From Natronosalvus rutilus (lineage in GTDB: Archaea; Halobacteriota; Halobacteria; Halobacteriales; Natrialbaceae), in NCBI RefSeq assembly GCF_024204665.1, contig NZ_CP100355.1, positions 3,453,451 through 3,517,450 of the forward strand: DNA of 64,000 nucleotides, given 5' to 3'. Shown here one piece after another: positions 50,665-59,866 of the stretch. The stretch's first letter is position 1. Every line of letters starts with the position of its first letter. The translations under genes were made by a program, and so were the position numbers. Under the pieces are notes generated by a model. The model made no database searches and had not been told where the DNA came from. It worked only from the letters and a program-made list of their open reading frames with translations.

Positions 50665-51366
50665 TCAGGCGTCGTTAGCCGCTTTCACCGTCTCGCGAAC
50701 CGCGTCCACGCCCTCGTCGTGTGCGAGGTTGCCGACGACGATCACGTCCGCGTGGGTGGCCATCCGGTGTGCCGAATCGTAGTCGTGGATGCCGCCGCCG
50801 TAGAACAGCGCCGACTCCTTGAGGCTCTCCGCGGCCGCCTCGACGACCGACTCCTCGCCGTAGGTGCCCGAGTACTCGACGTAGACGATCTCCTGGCCGA
50901 ACATCTGCTCGGCGATGGTGGCGTAGGCGGCCACGTCGTCCGCTGCGAGGTCGCAGTCGGCCTCCGTCAGCGTCGCCACGTCCGCCTCGGGGTTCATGAC
51001 GATGTAGGCCTCCATGTACGTTCGATCCCACTCGAGGTCGCCCTCCAGGCGGACCCACTCCTTGTGGGCGCCGGTGATCCAGAATGGCGACCCGGCGTTG
51101 AACACGGTTGGGATGAGGTAGCCCTCGAGGCCGTCGTTCTCGACGACGACGCTCGGGTTCGAGGGCTCCTGGTAGAGCGGCACGTCGTGCTCGGCGCAGG
51201 CCTCGATGACGGCCGTCATGTTCTCTTCGGTCATCCCCATCGTCCCGCCGACCTCGATGGCGTCGGTGCCGGTCGCACAGAGGTCGCCGTAGGTCACGCC
51301 CTCGGGCAAGTCCTTGTCGGGGTCGAGTTTGAGGATGTGGTTCCAGTCCGCCCAGGGTGCAGTCAT
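50665..51366 (-). CDS. Geranylgeranylglyceryl phosphate synthase
   Basis: From ATG 51366 ([20 protein letters not shown]) the protein has 233 residues. A TIM-barrel prenyltransferase with conserved [74 protein letters not shown] and ADVIVVGN (phosphate-binding) motifs. It forms the first ether bond of archaeal membrane lipids from glycerol-1-phosphate and geranylgeranyl diphosphate. The longer frame to 51588 is not used. Confidence 0.94.
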   Translation of the reverse strand: MTAPWADWNHILKLDPDKDLPEGVTYGDLCATGTDAIEVGGTMGMTEENMTAVIEACAEHDVPLYQEPSNPSVVVENDGLEGYLIPTVFNAGSPFWITGAHKEWVRLEGDLEWDRTYMEAYIVMNPEADVATLTEADCDLAADDVAAYATIAEQMFGQEIVYVEYSGTYGEESVVEAAAESLKESALFYGGGIHDYDSAHRMATHADVIVVGNLAHDEGVDAVRETVKAANDA

Positions 51367-51619
51367 ACCGACCCGTTTCTCGGTCTCGAGCAAAAGTTCT
51401 GCGAATCGCCGGTTCTCACACTGGATCGCTCGAGTTCGCCTGCTGTCGGCCACGATCGAAAGACGTCGCGAGGGTATTGCGTGATCGCGCCAGACGTGGA
51501 ACGTCCTCGAGTGAGTACGGGCTCGATGACCACTCGAGGCACGGATTTTAGTATAGATATCATAGTAACTACTGATACGATAGTTCATCTTCCATACTTC
51601 TCTCGAGAACGGCGCTCCG

Positions 51620-52081
51620 TCAACCGTTCCCGGTCGCCCGTCCGGTTATCGCGTCGATTTCGAGTTCGACGATCGTAATCTCGATCTCGTCGATCGCTTC
51701 GTCGAACACACGTATGGGCGAGAAGTTCCGGTTGATCTGCGCCGTATCGAACCGGTCGCGTTCCGACGCCGGGACCTCGCTAAGTTGGCCGGTAACGAGG
51801 ACGCTCCAGGAGTCGATCTCTCGCGGGTTGTCGGTCGTCTTCGTCCCGTAAACGACGTAACACGCCGTCTCGGTCGCTTCCAGAAACGCCCGTTTCTCGC
51901 TCCCTTCGGTTACCCCGAGACGGAAGTAGAGGGCTTCGCCGTCGTAGTGATGAGCCACTGGAAACGCGTAGCTTTCGTTCCCCCTCGAGAGTGCGAGCAC
52001 GCCTGTTTCGGTTTCCCGGAGTCGCGCCTCGAGTGCGTCCGCATCCATCCCGAAGGTGTAAGCGTAGTCGATGTGGTCCAT
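51620..52081 (-). CDS. Pyridoxamine-5'-phosphate oxidase-like flavin-binding protein
   Basis: From ATG 52081 ([20 protein letters not shown]) the protein has 153 residues. The split-barrel pattern is clear: [50 protein letters not shown] and [15 protein letters not shown]. Such proteins bind FMN, F420 or heme, and many are general stress or sensor proteins. The gene ends in a 253-base gap before GGGP synthase that holds nothing recognisable apart from AT-rich DNA near 51545-51600. Confidence 0.82.
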   Translation of the reverse strand: MDHIDYAYTFGMDADALEARLRETETGVLALSRGNESYAFPVAHHYDGEALYFRLGVTEGSEKRAFLEATETACYVVYGTKTTDNPREIDSWSVLVTGQLSEVPASERDRFDTAQINRNFSPIRVFDEAIDEIEITIVELEIDAITGRATGNG

Positions 52082-52199
52082 GGTCGGGAGACGCGTTGCC
52101 GGTCGTCTTCGTGAACGAACGACGAGTGAGGCTAAAGCTATTCGTGCAGGCGACCGTGAACCACACCTCGAGCAGACTTTCGGTGAGCGGACTTCAAAC

Positions 52200-52904
52200 T
52201 CATCCGATCGACTCGAGTGCCTCCAGAATTTCCCCGACCAGGTCGGGATCGTACGTCCAGAACCCGAGGAACCCCGACTCGCGTTCGCGGGCCACGAGCG
52301 CACACGCCTGCATCGGGTCCTCGCCGCCGTCGTACGCCAGACACCAGAACGGTTCGAGGACGCCTTCTTCGTCCCGGTGGTAGCGTACGTTCTCGAGCAA
52401 CGGCGGCTCCCAGTCCGGGCGGCCGTAGACGTGAATGTCGAGGTCGGTTTCCTCGCCGAGTCGTCGGTAAAGCGGCACCTGCTGTTCGAAGGCCGACAGC
52501 CGCTGGAAGCCGACGCGAACCGTTCCACGGCCGACTCGGAAGGCCCGGTCCTCGATTTCGCGGCTGGTCGCCAGCAGCTGTCGGCGATCGAGGGCGGTAA
52601 ACAGCGTCTCCTCAAGCACCTCGAGGAGTGCGCGGTACCCCTCGGACAGGCCCGTCCGATCCGTCGGGCGAATTACCGGCGGCGCGAGCAGTTCCTCTAG
52701 GGTTTCGAGGCTGACCGCACCGACGAAGGTCGGTCCGTCGTGAATGGTGACGAACGGCGGCGGCCCGCGAGGCGGCAGCCGCCGGGTGATGACCGTCGCG
52801 TTTCGCGCGGCGAGTCGGTCCGAAAGATCCGTCGAGTCAGCGTGGCTGTAGACAGTGAGCCACTTACGCCCTTCTTCGACCGCTTCGATGTAGGTATCGA
52901 GCAT
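52200..52904 (-). CDS. DICT-type sensory domain protein
   Basis: A 234-residue protein starting MLDTYIEAVEEGRKWLTVYS. The order LTVYSHADSTDLSDRLAARN, then a helix-rich middle (EGYRALLEVLEETLFTALDR), then VPLYRRLGEETDLDIHVYGR, ends in ALVARERESGFLGFWTYDPD. It fits the DICT sensory domain seen near haloarchaeal and cyanobacterial signalling proteins. Its ligand is unknown. The DUF7344 winged-helix gene lies 69 bases upstream on the same strand, so the two probably form a sensor-regulator unit. Confidence 0.75.
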   Translation of the reverse strand: MLDTYIEAVEEGRKWLTVYSHADSTDLSDRLAARNATVITRRLPPRGPPPFVTIHDGPTFVGAVSLETLEELLAPPVIRPTDRTGLSEGYRALLEVLEETLFTALDRRQLLATSREIEDRAFRVGRGTVRVGFQRLSAFEQQVPLYRRLGEETDLDIHVYGRPDWEPPLLENVRYHRDEEGVLEPFWCLAYDGGEDPMQACALVARERESGFLGFWTYDPDLVGEILEALESIG

Positions 52905-52973
52905 GGGCCGTCGATGTAGTGGTGGTGGGTTCCGAAACCGGTCGCTCGAGGTGCGACGGTGGCATTCCGACGA

Positions 52974-53348
52974 CTACGCGGTCTCGACTTCGATCGCGCG
53001 ACGGACGAGCGCCTTCGCCGGCTCCGGAACGGTCACGAGCGAGATCTCCCCGCTCTCGCTATCGTACGCTACCAGCCCGGCCTCCGAGAGCAGGGGGAGG
53101 TGCCTGTGGACCAGCGAGAGTTCGTGCTGGCGACGTCGGTCGGGAGCGACCATCGTTTCGGTCGTCGTCTCCCACCCGGCGAGGACGTCCGCCAGTTCGT
53201 CGACCGAACACTCCTCGCGCTCGAGCAGGTAGTAGAGCACGCGTCGACGGGGGCGTTCGACGAGGGCTCGATAGAACGAATCGCTGGCCAGTAGCGGTGC
53301 CGTTTCGACGTAGTCTTCCTCGTCTATCGCGGGTTCGTCTTCGGGCAT
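52974..53348 (-). CDS. DUF7344-type winged-helix regulator
   Basis: A 124-residue acidic protein. SFYRALVERPRRRVLYYLLE starts a winged helix (EECSVDELADVLAGWE; ELSLVHRHLPLLSEAGLVAY), with the wing ISLVTVPEPAKALVRRA. This is the haloarchaeal DUF7344/HTH pattern found next to DICT proteins and other sensors. It is likely a transcription factor acting with the DICT protein downstream. Confidence 0.82.
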   Translation of the reverse strand: MPEDEPAIDEEDYVETAPLLASDSFYRALVERPRRRVLYYLLEREECSVDELADVLAGWETTTETMVAPDRRRQHELSLVHRHLPLLSEAGLVAYDSESGEISLVTVPEPAKALVRRAIEVETA

Positions 53349-53737
53349 GTATTCACCGGCATCGTGTGCGAGCGTGGATCAGTGTTCGACCGTTATTCAC
53401 CAGGTTGTTCTGTGGACGCCAGGGATCGCGTGGCCTGTTAACACGCGGATATTACAGACGACACGCAATAAGCGATTTCCCCGCCACACGTGACGTTCTC
53501 GGTCGGACACGTAAACGAGACACGTAAATAATACTGGAACGCGCGCAGGACCCGAAACCGACCTCGAGAAGGGGTACGACGGCTCATTCCCTACCGATTC
53601 GTGGGTGAGAATAGAAGGGGGCCGTCAGTTCGACGCTTTCGTTCGGTCAGATGAACCGCTAGTGCTCTCCAGGGCGTCGCCTGCCGAGAAACCGGTACTC
53701 GAATCCGGTTTCGTCCAGCATTCAGGTCTGGAACAGC
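53349..53737. other. 389-base intergenic region
   Basis: It lies between the DUF7344 gene start and the aldehyde dehydrogenase stop, both on the minus strand. A direct repeat of CACGTAAA (near 53509 and 53522) and the AT-rich ACGTAAATAATACTGG may belong to a promoter. No gene or RNA is recognised. Confidence 0.4.
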
Positions 53738-55273
53738 CTAGTCGTCCTGGGTCGTGATGTCCGCCGAGAGCCCCTGGGCCATCTGGATCTCTTTCGAGTT
53801 GTTCAGCGTCCAGGCAGTGCGCTCGGTGACGGCCTCGATAGCCTCGCGAGCGGAGGGGTAGCCGTTTCCGGATTTCTTCACGCCACCGAAGGGGAGCTGG
53901 ACCTCCGCACCGATACACGGTAGGTTGGCGTACGCCAGCCCGATTTCGGCGCGGTCGCGGAAGTAGTTGATCTGCCGGTAGTCCTCGGAGATGATCGCGC
54001 CCGCAAGTCCGTAGGGCGTGTCGTTGTGGATCTCGACGGCCTCCTCGATGTCACCCGAGTACTTCAGCAGGGCGACGTGGGGACCGAAACACTCCTCTTT
54101 CAGACAGCGCAGGTCAGTGTCGTACTCGATCTCGTAGACGAACGGGCCGACCCAGTTCCCGTCCTCGTGACCGTCGGGAATCTCGTCGGCCTCGAGGTCG
54201 GCGCGGTCGACCAGGACCTCGGCGCCCTCCTTCTCCGCCAACTCGTTGTGTTTGTGGATCTTCTCGACGTGCTCCGGTTCGATCGCCGGGCCCATGAACG
54301 TGTTCTCGTCGAGCGGGTCGCCGACGGCGACGCTCTCTGCGAGTTCGACGTAGCGCTCCTTGAACTCGTCGTAGACCTCCTCGTGGACGATCAGGCGCTC
54401 ACTCGAGACGCAGCGCTGGCCGGTGGTCTTGAAACTCGACATGACCGCCGAGTGGACGGCAATGTCGAGGTCGGCGTTTTCGGTGATGACGATGCCGTTC
54501 TTCCCGCCCATCTCGCAGGCCGCGAGTTTGCCGGGTTCGCCGCCGACCTTGCCGGCGATCTCGTGGCCGACCTCGGCGGAGCCAGTAAAGAGGACGGTGT
54601 CGACCCGGGAGTCGTCGACGATCGAGGCCCCGGCGTCGCCGAAGCCCTGCACCATGTTGAAGACGCCCTCGGGGACGCCGGCGTCTTCCATCATCTCGGC
54701 GATGATCTGGCCGCACCACGGCGTCTGCTCGGCGGGCTTCCAGACGACGGTGTTGCCTTCGACCAGCGCGATGGCCATGTGCCAGAACGGGATGGCGACC
54801 GGGAAGTTCCACGGGGTGATGCAACCGATGACGCCCCGCGGCTTGCGGCGCATGTAGGCGTCCTTCGCGCCGACTTCGCTCGGGACGACGTCCCCGTGCG
54901 GGTGACGAGCGTTGCCCGCGGCCCACTCGACCATGTGGTAGGCCTCGACGACGTCTGCACGCCCCTCGGAGATTTCCTTGCCGCACTCTTTCGTGACGAT
55001 CTCGGCGAGTTCGTCGGTCCGGTCGCGCATTTCGTGGTAGATGTCCCAGAGGTACTCCGCGCGGTCGATGTAGGAGAGTTCCCGCCACTCGTCAAACGCC
55101 TCGTCGGCGGCCTTGAGCGCGGCGTCGACATCGGCCTCGGTTCCGCGGTGGAACTCGGCGAGCGTCTCGCCCGTCGCCGGGTTCTGACTCTCGAAGGTGT
55201 CGTCGCCGGCCCCGTCGGTCCACTCGCCACCGACGTAGTGGCCGTACGTCTGCGAAGGATCGTCTTGACTCAT
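53738..55273 (-). CDS. NAD(P)-dependent aldehyde dehydrogenase
   Basis: From ATG 55273 (MSQDDPSQTYGHYVGGEWTD) the protein has 511 residues. Catalytic features of the ALDH superfamily are present: PWNFP oxyanion asparagine (Asn156), the cofactor loop FTGSAEVGHEIAG, general base Glu254 (CEMGGKNG) and nucleophile Cys288 (TTGQRCVSS). A later EECFGPHVALLKY and FGGVKKSGNGYPS follow. The sequence style is close to alpha-aminoadipate semialdehyde or succinate-semialdehyde-type enzymes. Substrate is not determined. It is monocistronic by context. Confidence 0.93.
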   Translation of the reverse strand: MSQDDPSQTYGHYVGGEWTDGAGDDTFESQNPATGETLAEFHRGTEADVDAALKAADEAFDEWRELSYIDRAEYLWDIYHEMRDRTDELAEIVTKECGKEISEGRADVVEAYHMVEWAAGNARHPHGDVVPSEVGAKDAYMRRKPRGVIGCITPWNFPVAIPFWHMAIALVEGNTVVWKPAEQTPWCGQIIAEMMEDAGVPEGVFNMVQGFGDAGASIVDDSRVDTVLFTGSAEVGHEIAGKVGGEPGKLAACEMGGKNGIVITENADLDIAVHSAVMSSFKTTGQRCVSSERLIVHEEVYDEFKERYVELAESVAVGDPLDENTFMGPAIEPEHVEKIHKHNELAEKEGAEVLVDRADLEADEIPDGHEDGNWVGPFVYEIEYDTDLRCLKEECFGPHVALLKYSGDIEEAVEIHNDTPYGLAGAIISEDYRQINYFRDRAEIGLAYANLPCIGAEVQLPFGGVKKSGNGYPSAREAIEAVTERTAWTLNNSKEIQMAQGLSADITTQDD

Positions 55274-55455
55274 GTTCGGCAATATTTTCGCCGAGCGGTA
55301 TGAAAAAGCCTGCTACTCGAGGCGGGCGATCGAGTGTGCGTCGAGGCCGCCGACTTCGGGTGGTTGGTACTTGGTGGTCGCTCACCGACGGCTCTCGAGC
55401 AGCGGAATCCGGCTAAAACAAATCCCGGGCGGCGGAACCCTGCCAGGACGGATCG

Positions 55456-56274
55456 TCAGCTATCACCGGGATAGCCGATGTCGGCGACCTTCTCGACTTC
55501 GCTTCGCAACTGCGTCGAGTCGAACTCGTGATCCGGGCGCAACCTGACGAAGTCGAGGAAGGACCGCGCCGACAGCAGCGTCTCCGCGTCGTAAACGCCC
55601 GCGGCCGCGGAGACGGCCGCTCGAGCCCCGATTCGCGGCTCGAGCATCGCGAGCGCACACGCGAGGTCGTACGCCCTCGTCTCGCGAACCCGGCCCTCGT
55701 TCACGCTCGTCGCGTCGATGAAGTAGAGGTCCCCCTCGAGCAGGAGGACGTTCTCCGCCCGGAGGTCGCCGTGGGCGAGTCCGTGGTCGTGGAGCGTCCG
55801 GAGCATCTCGAAGAGCGTCGAGGAGACGTCGCGGAACTCGTCGTCCGTGAGTTCGTCGAGCGTTCGAAAGTCGGGGAGGTACTCGAGGACGAGGACGCCG
55901 AGGCCGTTCACCTCGAAGGCGTCGATCGGACGCGGCGCGTTGAGACCGATCTCGCGCATTCGCCGGGTCGCCTCGAACTCGTGTTCGACCATCTCGCGGG
56001 GTGTCTCGAATCGGTCGAAAAAGCCCTCCGTTCCCGAGGAGAACGCGCCGACGTTGCGCCCGGTGGTCAGCAGTCCGTGGACGAGGGCGTTCTGTCGCGA
56101 GACGATTTTGACGAAGTACTCGTCGTCGAGTACGCACGGCGTCGAGAGCCAGTTGTCGGCCTCGAAGAAGTCGACGCGAACGTCCTCGAGGTCGTATCGG
56201 TCCGCCAGGGTTCGGACGACTCGCTCGAGTCGATCCCACTCGACCGTACCGCGAGCGAGCTGGCGGATGTCCAT
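55456..56274 (-). CDS. RIO-like atypical serine/threonine kinase
   Basis: From ATG 56274 (MDIRQLARGTVEWDRLERVV) the protein has 272 residues. The kinase core is visible: YFVKIVSRQNALVHG (lysine of the beta3 strand), EFEATRRMREIGLNAPRPID, the catalytic loop LAHGDLRAENVLLLEGDLYF and the metal-binding FIDATSV. The compact HGDL...FID arrangement fits RIO or lipopolysaccharide-kinase-like families rather than eukaryotic-type kinases. Targets are unknown. Confidence 0.8.
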   Translation of the reverse strand: MDIRQLARGTVEWDRLERVVRTLADRYDLEDVRVDFFEADNWLSTPCVLDDEYFVKIVSRQNALVHGLLTTGRNVGAFSSGTEGFFDRFETPREMVEHEFEATRRMREIGLNAPRPIDAFEVNGLGVLVLEYLPDFRTLDELTDDEFRDVSSTLFEMLRTLHDHGLAHGDLRAENVLLLEGDLYFIDATSVNEGRVRETRAYDLACALAMLEPRIGARAAVSAAAGVYDAETLLSARSFLDFVRLRPDHEFDSTQLRSEVEKVADIGYPGDS

Positions 56275-56636
56275 ACCGGTGGTACAGACGCGACGGTCAT
56301 AAATGCCTCCCGGCCCCGGCGGTCCATTGCCGGATTCGGGTGGCCTGGCCCGGGCCCGCGCCAGCACTCGACGACCGCTCCGCCGAGACCGGACTCGGGG
56401 GCCGTATCGTCGGTGGCGCACGTAGACCGCTCGAGGCGAAGGAGGCTACCACGGCGACTGCTTCGGGCGGGCCGGGTGCAAGCGGGATCGCCGACCGAAA
56501 CGACGCCGATGCGATCGTGAGAGGGCCAAACACACGTCCCTTGCCCGTCCACCACTCTCAGTTCGCTGTGAGACCGGATTATGCCGCCTCGATGACGGCA
56601 CTATTTTACAGTCCCAACACGTAGCTCCAGAAAACC
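56275..56636. other. 362-base divergent intergenic region
   Basis: It separates the RIO-like kinase (minus) and the membrane protein at 56637 (plus). CTATTTTACAG near 56600-56610 sits about 27-37 bases before ATG 56637 and may be its TATA box. No other gene or RNA is seen. Confidence 0.4.
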
Positions 56637-57812
56637 ATGTACGCAATCGACGACCTCGGCGACGCAATCGACGTCACGCGGGACCGACTGACGCCGATCG
56701 ACGCCGGCACGTGGCTCAAATTGGCCCTGATCCTCTTTTTCATCGGTGGGGCTACCTTCGGTGGACCGGGAGCACCCTCGACCGGCACGGACACCGCGCC
56801 GGAGGGGGCGACTGGCACCGACATCGACTCCCTCGCGGACCTCGAGGCCGAGTACGAGTCGCAGGTCACCGACGGTCCTCTGTTCGAGACGGTGCTGTAC
56901 GCCGTCGCTGCCCTCGTCGTCGGTCTGTTCCTCCTCTGGCTCCTCTACGTGCTGGTGGGGTCGATCATGGAGTTCGTCTTCATCGAATCGCTCCGGACGG
57001 AGGCCGTCGAGGTCAGGCGGTACACACGGAGCCACCTCGGGGACGGCCTGCGACTGTTCGGCTTTCGTCTCGCGTTGTTGCTCGCGCTGCTCGTTCCCCT
57101 CGTCGTCCCAATCGTGTATGTGGTGGCGAGCGTGACCGAGTTCTCGGCGGGCCTCGCCGCCCTCGGCGCCCTGTACGTCTTCGGCGCGATCGTCCTGGGG
57201 CTCGCGTACGCACTCGTCAACCGCTTCACCACGATCTTCGTCACCCAGATCATGGTGCTCGAGGACCGCGGGGTGCTCGCCGCCTGGAGTCGGTTCCTGC
57301 CGACGCTCCGCTCGAACCTGGCGGAGTACGCGGTCTACGTGATCCTCGTGTGGATCTTGCAGCTCGTGGTGAGCTTCGGCTACGGGATCCTGGCCGCCAT
57401 CGTCGCCGTGGTCGTCGCGATTCCGTTCGTGGTCGTCGGGGCAATCTTCGTCGTCGTCGGCGGCCCGGCCATCTACCTCGCGGTCCTGGTCGGAATCGTC
57501 GGCCTCCTCTGTATCTTCCTGGCCGCGCTTTTGCTCCGCGTCCCCATCGATTCGTACTTCCGGTACTACGGCTTCCTCCTGCTCGGCGACACGAGCCCGG
57601 ACCTCGATCTGATCCCGGAGCGGCGAAACGCGGTTCGGACGGGCGGGCCCGTCGGCCCCGGCTCCGGCTCGAGTGGCGGATCCGACGGCGACGATTGGAA
57701 CGACTCGAGTGCCTGGGACGACGATGCGAACGGCGACGACGACGGCTGGCGATTCGACAGCGGAAGTGACGACGACGAGGATCGGGACCAGGATCAGGAT
57801 CGCGGCTGGTAA
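56637..57812 (+). CDS. Multi-pass haloarchaeal membrane protein with acidic tail
   Basis: A 391-residue protein. At least six hydrophobic segments are visible, including LKLALILFFIGGATF, VLYAVAALVVGLFLLWLLYV, LALLLALLVPLVVPIVYVVA, AALGALYVFGAIVLGLAYAL, YAVYVILVWILQLVVSFGY and AIVAVVVAIPFVVVGAIFVV. The tail is a hydrophilic Gly/Ser/Asp-rich string (DDWNDSSAWDDDANGDDDG). It resembles a conserved haloarchaeal DUF (DUF7544-like) of unknown role. It lies 65 bases upstream of the acyl-CoA dehydrogenase, which has its own TATA box. Confidence 0.75.
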   Translation: MYAIDDLGDAIDVTRDRLTPIDAGTWLKLALILFFIGGATFGGPGAPSTGTDTAPEGATGTDIDSLADLEAEYESQVTDGPLFETVLYAVAALVVGLFLLWLLYVLVGSIMEFVFIESLRTEAVEVRRYTRSHLGDGLRLFGFRLALLLALLVPLVVPIVYVVASVTEFSAGLAALGALYVFGAIVLGLAYALVNRFTTIFVTQIMVLEDRGVLAAWSRFLPTLRSNLAEYAVYVILVWILQLVVSFGYGILAAIVAVVVAIPFVVVGAIFVVVGGPAIYLAVLVGIVGLLCIFLAALLLRVPIDSYFRYYGFLLLGDTSPDLDLIPERRNAVRTGGPVGPGSGSSGGSDGDDWNDSSAWDDDANGDDDGWRFDSGSDDDEDRDQDQDRGW

Positions 57813-57848
57813 CCCCTGACATCCGCCGACCGGCTGGTCTTCGGAGCG

Positions 57849-57855
57849 TTTATTT
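57849..57855 (+). promoter_or_regulatory. Probable TATA box of the acyl-CoA dehydrogenase gene
   Basis: TTTATTT lies 23-29 bases before ATG 57878 in a GC-rich setting, fitting a leaderless transcript and supporting that start. Confidence 0.55.
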
Positions 57856-57877
57856 CACCGGTCGGCAAGTATTGCGC

Positions 57878-59020
57878 ATGGAGTTCGATCTGCCCGACGA
57901 GCACCGGATGATCCGGGACACCGTCCGGGAGTTCTGCGAGGAGGAAATCGAGCCGATCGCCCAGGAGATCGAGGACGAACACCGGTTCCCCGAGGAAATC
58001 TTCGCCCAGCTCGGCGAACTCGACGTGATGGGCGTCCCCATCTCCGAGGAGTACGGCGGCCTCGGCGGCGACACGCTGATGTACGCCGTGGTCGCCGAGG
58101 AACTCGGCCGGGTGTCGGGCTCGGTCGCGCTCTCCTACGTTGCCCACACCTCGCTCGCCTCGAAGCCGCTCGAGCTGTTCGGCACTGAGGAGCAAAAAGA
58201 GCGCTGGCTCCGCCCGCTCGCCGAAGGCGAGTACCTCGGTGGCTGGGCGCTCACCGAACCCGGGAGTGGCTCAGACGCGTCGGACATGGACACTCGAGCC
58301 GTAAAAGAGGGCGACGAGTGGGTGCTCAACGGCACCAAACAGTTCATCACGAACGCAAACGTCGCGGGCTCGGTGCTCGTGAAGGCCGTCACCGACCCCG
58401 AGGCGGGCTACGATGGCATCTCGACGTTCATCGTCGACCCCGAGACGGACGACGGCTTCGAGGTGACGACGGTGTGGGACAAGATGGGGCTCAACGCCTC
58501 CCCCACTTGCGAGATCTCCCTCGACGACGTTCGCGTCCCCGAGGATCGGCTCCTGGGGGAGGTCGGTGAGGGCTGGAACCAGACGAAGAAGACCCTCGAC
58601 GGCGGCCGAATCTCCATCGCGGCCATCTCGACGGGGCTCGCCCAGGGTGCCTACGAGCACGCCCACGCCTACAGCAAAGAGCGCGAGCAATTCGGCAAAC
58701 CGATCTGTAAGTTCGACGCGATCCGGGACAAACTCGTGGACATGCACCGCAAGACCGAGCGTGCCCGGCTGTTGGCTCACAAGGCCGCCTGTCGGTACGA
58801 CAACGGGCAGTCGGTGACGAAGGAGTCGGCCCTCGCCAAACTCGACGCCAGCGAGGCGGCCCGGAAGGTCGCCGAGGACGCCGTCCAGGTGCTGGGCGGC
58901 TACGGCTACACGACGGACTTCGCACCCCAGCGCTTCTACCGCGACGCGAAACTGATGGAGATCGGCGAGGGTACGAGCGAGATTCAGCACCTCGTGATCG
59001 GCCGCGAACTCGGGCTGTAG
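57878..59020 (+). CDS. Acyl-CoA dehydrogenase
   Basis: From ATG 57878 (MEFDLPDEHRMIRDTVREFC) the protein has 380 residues, the usual size. FAD- and substrate-binding blocks include WALTEPGSGSDASDM, TKQFITNANVA and DKMGLNASPT, and the C-terminal helical domain has REQFGKPICKFDAIRDKLVD, LGGYGYTTDF and YRDAKLMEIGEGTSEIQ. Glu364 in that last block is the expected catalytic base. It introduces the alpha-beta double bond of acyl-CoAs using FAD; chain-length preference cannot be read. No electron-transfer flavoprotein gene is adjacent. Confidence 0.95.
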   Translation: MEFDLPDEHRMIRDTVREFCEEEIEPIAQEIEDEHRFPEEIFAQLGELDVMGVPISEEYGGLGGDTLMYAVVAEELGRVSGSVALSYVAHTSLASKPLELFGTEEQKERWLRPLAEGEYLGGWALTEPGSGSDASDMDTRAVKEGDEWVLNGTKQFITNANVAGSVLVKAVTDPEAGYDGISTFIVDPETDDGFEVTTVWDKMGLNASPTCEISLDDVRVPEDRLLGEVGEGWNQTKKTLDGGRISIAAISTGLAQGAYEHAHAYSKEREQFGKPICKFDAIRDKLVDMHRKTERARLLAHKAACRYDNGQSVTKESALAKLDASEAARKVAEDAVQVLGGYGYTTDFAPQRFYRDAKLMEIGEGTSEIQHLVIGRELGL

Positions 59021-59208
59021 AACGCTCGAGCATCGAGGTCGTTCGGTGCCGGCGAATTCGTTCTCGATCGGGCAGTCGTCCGCCACGAAAAACACGTTTC
59101 ACCAAAGGTAACGATCTATTGTCGAGGTTTGCGGTGCGAGGAAGCGAGTCGACCGTTCACTATTCAGACAGTCTGATGGATGTGAGACGAGCACACGAAA
59201 CGGAGGCG

Positions 59209-59217
59209 TATATAAAA
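59209..59217 (+). promoter_or_regulatory. Strong TATA box in a gene-poor gap
   Basis: TATATAAAA is the best TATA box in the GC-rich part of the window. It predicts transcription starting near 59240, where an ATG opens a 32-codon frame. The next recognised gene is 290 bases further on. Confidence 0.65.
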
Positions 59218-59240
59218 TCTTCAAATCGACACACGTTGGG

Positions 59241-59339
59241 ATGTTGAACCGAACTTTCTACTGGACGGATGCCGGGAAATCGCCCGACTTAGTGGACTTC
59301 GTAGCCATCTCCACCGCGAGAACCGATACACCACCATAA
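59241..59339 (+). CDS. Possible leaderless small protein, 32 residues
   Basis: ATG 59241 lies 24-32 bases after the strong TATA box, the normal distance for a leaderless haloarchaeal gene. The product begins MLNRTFYWTDAGKSPDLVDF and ends in TAA 59337-59339. It has no cysteines or membrane helix and no recognised family. The transcript could instead be a regulatory RNA or a long leader for the zinc-ribbon gene at 59531. Confidence 0.4.
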   Translation: MLNRTFYWTDAGKSPDLVDFVAISTARTDTPP

Positions 59340-59530
59340 ACCATACATGTAATTGTTTGGACTCGAACCGCTCGTCTCACGACTCGAGATCGGCAGAAGG
59401 GTGTGGGTCAATCCCGTACACACACTCACCTCTGTGAACGCGCACGTCCGTTCAATTTCGCCTCGCTGGCCTCCTTTAAGTGAAATTGGTGCTTAACTCG
59501 ATTTCCCGGAGAGTGAAACAGGGATCATGT

Positions 59531-59866
59531 ATGAATTGTGTGATATGTGGGAATGAGGCAGGGTACAACAGGGCTGCGATCGATCTATACAGCGGCGCAG
59601 AAATCGGTCGGCTGTGTATGAACTGTGAGAAAGACGAGTTCGGCAAGACGCTCCAGTACGCGAACCGCCGAGACGGCAACGAGTGCGAACTCTGTCGACG
59701 CGACGGCCAGATCTCCCTCCCTCGATATCTCTCCCAGATAGAGACCCGGGATCAGTCGCTGGTCTCGACGAGCGTACTCGAGGACGGCGACGTCCCGTGT
59801 CTCTGTGACGAACACTTCCACGAACTGACGCGGACGCCGGCTCGTCGGACGGTGGTCGGCCCATGA
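59531..59866 (+). CDS. Small protein with paired CxxC zinc-binding motifs
   Basis: The start ATG 59531 (MNCVICGNEAGYNRAAIDLY) is chosen because the zinc motifs begin there; the frame is open from 59480. The 111-residue product has CVIC, LCMNCEKDEFG, CELCRRDGQ and PCLCDEHFHEL, enough for two treble-clef or ribbon zinc sites. Similar HNH-less zinc proteins are common in haloarchaeal accessory regions. It overlaps the next gene by four bases (ATGA), forming a two-gene unit with a winged-helix regulator. Confidence 0.75.
   Translation: MNCVICGNEAGYNRAAIDLYSGAEIGRLCMNCEKDEFGKTLQYANRRDGNECELCRRDGQISLPRYLSQIETRDQSLVSTSVLEDGDVPCLCDEHFHELTRTPARRTVVGP

Noticed and set aside
54026-55303. 425-residue frame opposite aldehyde dehydrogenase
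   Set aside because: Shadow; the minus strand has an intact ALDH active site.
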